Assembly (NCBI GenBank): GCA_045543455.1
Contig: JAZQMK010000032.1
Location: forward strand, 1 to 17,237
DNA from: SIG291 sp045543455
GTDB lineage: Bacteria > Bacillota > Clostridia > Lachnospirales > Lachnospiraceae
Reading direction: 5' to 3'
Length of the DNA: 17,237 nt
The notes under the pieces: generated by a model
What the model was told of the DNA's origin: nothing
Databases searched by the model: none
What the model saw: the letters and a program-made list of their open reading frames with translations, nothing else
Shown here: piece after piece, positions 13,310 through 17,237 of the stretch
Layout of the letters: every line of letters starts with the position of its first letter
How positions within the stretch are numbered: the first letter of the stretch is position 1
Position numbers and translations under genes: made by a program

Positions 13310-13602
13310 CCGGTATAACCTTTGATGAACTGATTGATTATTTAATGAATAATCATGAGATTGAGTTCACATATAACAACAGCACCTATATCATTCAACC
13401 AGAAGTATCTGATGATACTCATTGGCTCACAATATATACCGCTGAAAAAGATATTGATAACCAGTGCATTGCAAAATTAGAAATACCAGCTAATCTTACA
13501 GACGCTAAAGATATCATATCTTCTCTTCTCTCCATTAACTGCTTTAATGGAAAGTCTTTTATGGAAATCGAAAAAGAAATCCATATATCCACAATTTACT
13601 AA
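13306..13602 (+). CDS. 98-aa acidic protein coupled to the preceding gene
   Basis: AAGGAGGT lies before an ATG that overlaps the previous stop (ATGA). The small acidic protein begins TGITFDELIDYLMNNHEIEF, continues with a beta-rich part (YNNSTYIIQPE, HWLTIYTAE) and a helical C-terminus (DAKDIISSLLS). I do not recognise a named family. Tight coupling to the HxH protein and its acidic, small build would suit a cognate antitoxin or immunity role, but nothing in the sequence proves it. It is the last gene of the operon, followed 4 bases later by a large hairpin. Confidence 0.8.
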   Translation: MTGITFDELIDYLMNNHEIEFTYNNSTYIIQPEVSDDTHWLTIYTAEKDIDNQCIAKLEIPANLTDAKDIISSLLSINCFNGKSFMEIEKEIHISTIY

Positions 13603-13606
13603 ACAC

Positions 13607-13656
13607 AAAGGGCAATCCCAAAGTAACTTTCTTACTTTAGACTTGCCCTTTAAGTT
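13607..13656 (+). terminator. terminator of the XRE-ImmA operon
   Basis: AAAGGGCAA (13607-13615) pairs with TTGCCCTTT (13643-13651), and inside it AAAGTAA pairs with TTACTTT across a CTTTC loop, giving a two-tier hairpin with an internal bulge. A short AAGTTTT follows. It starts 5 bases after the last stop codon of the operon. Confidence 0.75.
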
Positions 13657-13755
13657 TTCCCGCCATGTCACAGCCCAAAATCTTAAAAAATGTATTATAC
13701 CAGTATTAAAAATTTTCTTTTTCTCCTCTACAACCCTTGTATTTACTGGATTTTT

Positions 13756-13803
13756 CTAAAAAAGCACATTCTTGCCATGACAGATGAATAGTACTTTTAT
13801 CAT
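13756..13803 (-). pseudogene. 15-codon remnant of a second tyrosine phosphatase gene
   Basis: The minus strand reads MIKVLFICHGKNVLF then TAG. The first ten residues equal the intact phosphatase at 9126-9593 except Ile4 to Val. At the DNA level 13772-13806 and 9562-9596 match at 32 of 35 bases, covering the first codons up to the P-loop and a few bases of leader. Similarity ends in the middle of the P-loop, so this is a truncated copy without function. Confidence 0.75.
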
Positions 13804-13834
13804 AGTAAAACCTTACCTTTTCCTTACCTTGTTC

Positions 13835-15322
13835 CTACAACTTCTTCAAATACTCTTCCACGTTCAAATACATCACATCCTCCATCATTCTGCCTTTGAT
13901 TTCATCTATTGTTCTTTCAGTTACCCTTTTTCGCTCTTCAAAAGATAAACCTCTGAACATATCATCCTGCATAAGCGATTTGATTAGCGTCTCTGCTTGA
14001 GAATAACGCATACCAGGCTGCGAAAAGGCCGTTATGGATTCTCTGCGATTATAGTCAGACATCCATCTACTTTCTATTTCCACAGTCAAGTCAAGCAAGT
14101 CTAAATATTCTTTTATTTCATAACGATGTGCATCTTGAATTTCAACCTTTTGTTCTTCCTTATCTTTGATTTCCAACAAAGATTTCAATGTTTCATTTAC
14201 TTTAAGAATATCTGTAGGTTCTTCCCTATCCTTTCGTAAATTGCTTGCTGAAATTCTCAAATCATTTGACTTAAAATCTCTAGTCAATACCTCCATAGTA
14301 AAGCGATGATTCATATCCTCTACAATTCTGTTAATTGCGTTTGTTAACTCATTTTTCTCATATAAATCCCGTAAGGAACGAAAATGACCTTCATACTTAT
14401 AGTTCTTCAAAGAATGCTGAATATTTCGTGCAATGGCACTATTAACATACTCATCCGTGCTTTTCTTAGTAGCAAAAATCATAGCATTATCATTATACTG
14501 TTTGCCGCCAAGGCTCATTGTTCCTCCATATCGGATGAAATCATCAATACCTACAATCCCCAACACTCTTTCAAACTCACGATATGGAATGAATGTTGTG
14601 TGACACATAATGCATCTGTCATATAACTCCTCATCCTCTGTAAACATAAAGCCCAAGGAATCTGTACCGGAAAGTACTATCTTCATGCCACTTGCCGCAA
14701 ACACATCAGAAAACAATGCTGCACCTTCGATAAAATCATTCAGCAGTGTAACCTCATCGATAAACACATAACGATAACCTTTTTCTTCCAGAACTTTTAA
14801 ATCCTGATTCACGTCATCCAAGGTCTTACTATCCTGTATCTGAATAAACACTGCTTTATTTCTCATTGATGCATCCATTTCAGATATCAATTGACGAATC
14901 AGTGTCGTTTTACCTGTTCTCCTAAGACCATACAGAATATACACTCTATCATGGATATCTCCATATACATAATCACGAAGTTGCTGATAACATTAACGTT
15001 TTACCCACTTTGTTACCGGTTTTACAAAACGTTCTAAGTCCTCACCAATTCTTACTGTGCATCGAAATAAAGAAGCCTTCTTTTCTTCTTTTACTTCCTG
15101 ATTATCTATGTCTTTTATTAAATTTTGAAGTTCTTTTCTTCGCTCAATTTGTCTGGAAAGCTGTTCTAACTCTTCGTCCTTCGTCCTTCTGGTACGTTAT
15201 TTTCCATACTCGCGCCATTGATAATAAGCATATTCTTTTCCATTTATCTTTTTATAAGTAATACCGCCTGTTGGCAGTGTTTCAATCTCGGTAATAATCT
15301 TGCTATATTCTTCGTTCGTCAT
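13835..15322 (-). pseudogene. AAA family ATPase gene broken by two in-frame TAA codons
   Basis: From an ATG at 15322 with AAGGAGG upstream, one frame of 496 codons runs to the stop at 13835, interrupted only by TAA at 15197-15199 (codon 42) and 14993-14995 (codon 110). Translation of all three pieces is sensible: an N-terminal module (TYKKINGKEYAYYQWREYGK, then charged helices DEELEQLSRQIERRKEL), a lead-in (LERFVKPVTKWVKR, QQLRDYVYGDIHDRV), Walker A (GLRRTGKTT), Walker B (YRYVFIDEV), a sensor-like VLSGTDS, and a long helical C-terminus. The last 369 codons remain open from a GTG at 14944, directly before Walker A, but that start has no good ribosome site and would remove the N-terminus. Codon 42 is likely CAA to TAA (GKQRTRR). 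Its relatives are common multi-copy genes of uncertain role in gut Firmicutes, as far as I recall. Confidence 0.75.
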
Positions 15323-15345
15323 AAGCAGCCCTCCTTACACATCCA

Positions 15346-15380
15346 TTTTAACTTTATTTGTAAAGTTAAAAAAGTTAAAA
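15346..15380. promoter_or_regulatory. inverted and direct repeats upstream of the ATPase pseudogene
   Basis: TTTTAACTTTA (15346-15356) and TAAAGTTAAAA (15361-15371) form a perfect 11-bp inverted repeat with a 4-base centre, followed by a further direct copy AAAGTTAAAA (15371-15380). It lies 24 bases upstream of the start codon at 15322, where promoter elements are expected, and looks like an operator array rather than a terminator. The remainder of the 15323-15520 gap shows only short broken frames and no clear gene. Confidence 0.55.
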
Positions 15381-15520
15381 TTATGTTTTTTCATATTATT
15401 TGCTAATCCACTCTGAAATGCTATAATATTTCTTGTGCTACTTTCATTTACCGCATTACTCTATATACTCTTTTAATCTCCAATCCATATTAATAAAATT
15501 ATTTATTTCCGTTCCTTCCA

Positions 15521-15952
15521 TTATTCTAAATTACCCTCCAGATTTTCTATGATCCAATTCAATACACTTCGAAAATCTTTCATTTCAGATATATTTCCAT
15601 GATTATATCGTACTATTTTTCCAGTTTTTTTAGAAAAGCAAACTTTTTCCCCATCTCCAATCATATTTCCTATTACAACATAATCATCTGGAACAAATTT
15701 ATTATAATATCCGTCCGTTGATGGCATAAATAATCGTATTAATCCCCCGAAAATATCACAAGAACAAGTAAACTCCAACCATTCTTTGTATAGAACCGGA
15801 ATTTCTATTCCAGTATCCGTTTCAAATACATTAATTTGCTCTTCTGTTGCCGGTAGCGAAAACTCCGAACCGTCAACATCATCAAGTTCTTCACACAACC
15901 TTACAATTTCCTCAATTTCGTTTTTTAAACTATTGTTCTCTGGTATTATCAT
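15521..15952 (-). CDS. SMI1/KNR4 (SUKH) family immunity-type protein
   Basis: The 143-aa protein starts at MIIPENN, with AAGGAAGG 8 bases before that ATG (an ATG-less upstream extension is possible but lacks a ribosome site). It shows the SUKH pattern: an N-terminal acidic helix, SLPATEEQINVFETDTGIEIP-type segment (the 'LP.....I...E...G..LP..Y..' signature), LYKEWLEFTCSCDIFGG, DDYVVIGNMIGDGEKVCF and a closing helix FRSVLNWIIENLE. SUKH proteins usually neutralise a cognate polymorphic or contact-dependent toxin encoded just upstream. Here only a short toxin-like stub is seen upstream, so it may be an orphan immunity gene. Confidence 0.85.
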   Translation of the reverse strand: MIIPENNSLKNEIEEIVRLCEELDDVDGSEFSLPATEEQINVFETDTGIEIPVLYKEWLEFTCSCDIFGGLIRLFMPSTDGYYNKFVPDDYVVIGNMIGDGEKVCFSKKTGKIVRYNHGNISEMKDFRSVLNWIIENLEGNLE

Positions 15953-15982
15953 AATCTTTACCTTCCTTTTTACTATCACACA

Positions 15983-16120
15983 TCACATCTCTATCCCTGA
16001 TCGTTTTTCACTCGATTCTATACTTGATGATATTCTTGATATATAAGTTTGTACTCTCTTAAATTCATCACTTTTAAGTGGTATACCATACTTGGATTTC
16101 CTTTCGTTTCTTGGTACATA
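15983..16120 (-). pseudogene. possible C-terminal stub of a toxin partnered with SMI1
   Basis: Between the DUF4143 gene and the SMI1 gene one minus-strand frame is open for 45 codons, starting after a TAA (16121-16123) and ending TGA 15983-15985, 30 bases before the SMI1 start. The peptide (YVPRNERKSKYGIPLKSDEF then KRVQTYISRI and a Ser/Glu-rich end) has protein-like composition and the right location for the tail of a secreted toxin. It has no start codon or ribosome site. A second frame in the same stretch starts with ATG and encodes 33 residues, so the choice of frame is uncertain. Confidence 0.25.
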
Positions 16121-16140
16121 TTAACCTTTTTTCGACCATT

Positions 16141-17229
16141 TTACAACTCCAAGCTATTCTCCTTCAACAAAAAATCATAAATACTCATAGTCGTAATACC
16201 GTCCTCATCTCTCGTCACATTCATAACATCCTTAACCAGAATTATCTTCTTAAAGGAATCATTCACATTAACCAGTGACGCCTTTTCTTGTAACCTTTTC
16301 TCTTCCGTCGGCATACTAAATGCAGACTGAATGTAATAACGCTTGCTTCCGAGATTCGCTACGAAGTCAATCTCCAGATAAGTTCTTTCCGTTTTTCCTT
16401 CCTGGTTTACGCCCCTTTTCTCTACAACTCCGACATCCACGGAATACCCACGGCTTCTAAGCTCATTATAAACAATATTTTCCATAATATGTGTCTCTTC
16501 AATTTGACGAAATCCTAATCTTGCATTGCGAAGTCCAACATCTTCGAAATAGTACTTCAAAGGTGTTCCGATATATTTTCTACCCTTTACATTATAACGA
16601 TTTGCTTTGTTGATAACAAAAGCATCCTCCAAATATTCAATGTATTGTCTGATCGTATTGCCGCTGATATTAGACTGTACTACGCTTTTAAAAGTCGCTT
16701 CAATCTTAGGTACATTGGTAAGTGAACCTATTGCTGACGCAAGAATATTCACCAAATCCTCCAACTCTTGCGTTTTGTCGATTCGATGTCTCTCAATAAT
16801 ATCAACTAAATATGTTTCTTCAAACAATTTGGTTAAATAATTTATCTTTTGTTCTTCTGTCTTCATAGTTACAGTCAATGGTAATCCACCGTAAATTACA
16901 TACTCTGCCCAACCATGATAAACATCTCCTTTATATACCTGCATAAATTCTTTGAAAGTCAGCGGATAAATATGAATTTCATCCCCCCTACCTCTAAATT
17001 CCGTAATAACATCTTTTGAGAGAAATTTAGAATTACTTCCGGTTACATAGACATCAACATTCTTAATATGCAGCAGTGAATTGAGTACCTCTTCAAATTC
17101 TTCCAACAACTGCACTTCGTCTAATAAAACATAATACTGTCCTTCATCCGCAATGCTGGTTTCAATAAAGTCTAAAATAGTGTCCGGATTACGATAAGTC
17201 GGAGGCCAAGCGGTCTTAGGAAGACAACA
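16141..17229 (-). CDS. DUF4143-type AAA ATPase, 5' part missing or frameshifted
   Basis: The frame is open from 17229 down to the stop at 16141. Walker B (YYVLLDEVQLLEEFE) begins upstream of the first possible start (GTG 17115), so that start cannot be the real one. The sensor-1 segment VDVYVTGSNSKFLS, ITEFRGRGDEI and HIYPLTFKEFM are typical of DUF4143 ATPases, followed by a winged-helix part (SNISGNTIRQYIEYLEDAFVI) and a nuclease-like C-terminus (YLEIDFVANLGSKRYYIQ). An in-frame TGA at 17230-17232, with Walker A not yet reached, means either a frameshift or a 5' truncation; the missing part would lie beyond the window. The family is abundant in Firmicutes with poorly known function, often near toxin genes. 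Confidence 0.8.
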   Translation of the reverse strand, partial: CCLPKTAWPPTYRNPDTILDFIETSIADEGQYYVLLDEVQLLEEFEEVLNSLLHIKNVDVYVTGSNSKFLSKDVITEFRGRGDEIHIYPLTFKEFMQVYKGDVYHGWAEYVIYGGLPLTVTMKTEEQKINYLTKLFEETYLVDIIERHRIDKTQELEDLVNILASAIGSLTNVPKIEATFKSVVQSNISGNTIRQYIEYLEDAFVINKANRYNVKGRKYIGTPLKYYFEDVGLRNARLGFRQIEETHIMENIVYNELRSRGYSVDVGVVEKRGVNQEGKTERTYLEIDFVANLGSKRYYIQSAFSMPTEEKRLQEKASLVNVNDSFKKIILVKDVMNVTRDEDGITTMSIYDFLLKENSLEL

Positions 17230-17237
17230 TCATTTTT

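Noticed and set aside
15173..15192. A 7-base tandem repeat (GAAGGAC on the minus strand) as a phase-variable frameshift in the ATPase gene
   Set aside because: The frame from the ATG at 15322 runs through the repeat into the downstream frame without a shift. The only lesions are the two TAA codons.
15460..15520. Short ATG-started frame after the SMI1 gene on the minus strand (21 codons)
   Set aside because: It has no ribosome site and stops quickly. It could be a gene remnant but there is too little to support it.
1..17237. CRISPR array, tRNA or rRNA gene, riboswitch, insertion sequence or integrase
   Set aside because: No regularly spaced repeats, cloverleaf or rRNA segments, transposase or recombinase motifs were seen on either strand, and metF has too short a leader for a SAM-type riboswitch.

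Overview
The window looks like chromosome of a low-GC anaerobic Firmicute, most likely Lachnospiraceae. This rests on AT-rich DNA, strong AGGAGG-type ribosome sites with occasional TTG/GTG starts, and the gene types present (DegV, a short MetF, an all-helical 'CNAGC' protein, DUF6273 and DUF4143 proteins). It is inference from gene content; no rRNA or tRNA is present to confirm it.

Layout. (1) 1-2400, minus strand: degV, a small helical-bundle gene and metF, bounded by clear hairpin terminators. (2) 2468-7525, minus strand: a tight five-gene cluster behind one good promoter (TTGTGA-N17-TAGAAT). In transcription order it encodes a GAF-GGDEF diguanylate cyclase, a TIR/zinc-ribbon/helix-turn-helix protein, a receiver/class III nucleotidyl cyclase with unusual base-specificity residues, an unrecognised protein with an internal duplication, and a LysR regulator. 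(3) 7650-9745, minus strand: a promoter with a 13-bp inverted repeat at its start site, a low-molecular-weight protein tyrosine phosphatase, and a membrane-anchored TIR protein with an extracellular DUF6273 domain. (4) 9790-13651: an accessory block with an orphan 395-aa gene (minus) and a plus-strand operon: XRE repressor, ImmA/IrrE protease, a 55-aa protein, DUF4417, a 125-aa and a 98-aa protein. (5) 13756-17237, minus strand: decayed and accessory genes. These are a 15-codon remnant of a second tyrosine phosphatase, an AAA ATPase broken by two in-frame TAA codons, a SMI1/KNR4 immunity protein with a possible toxin stub upstream, and a DUF4143 ATPase whose 5' end is missing or frameshifted.

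How the parts may work together. Regions 2 and 3 are the most unusual. Two different TIR proteins flank or join enzymes predicted to make c-di-GMP and a cyclic mononucleotide, with a protein phosphatase next door. This looks like a multi-messenger signalling or stress/defence locus. It does not match the standard layouts of Thoeris, CBASS or Pycsar as I know them. Region 4 looks like a small SOS- or protease-controlled cargo block of phage/plasmid type, but no integrase or transposase is visible. Region 5 looks like a turnover zone of toxin-immunity and ATPase genes.
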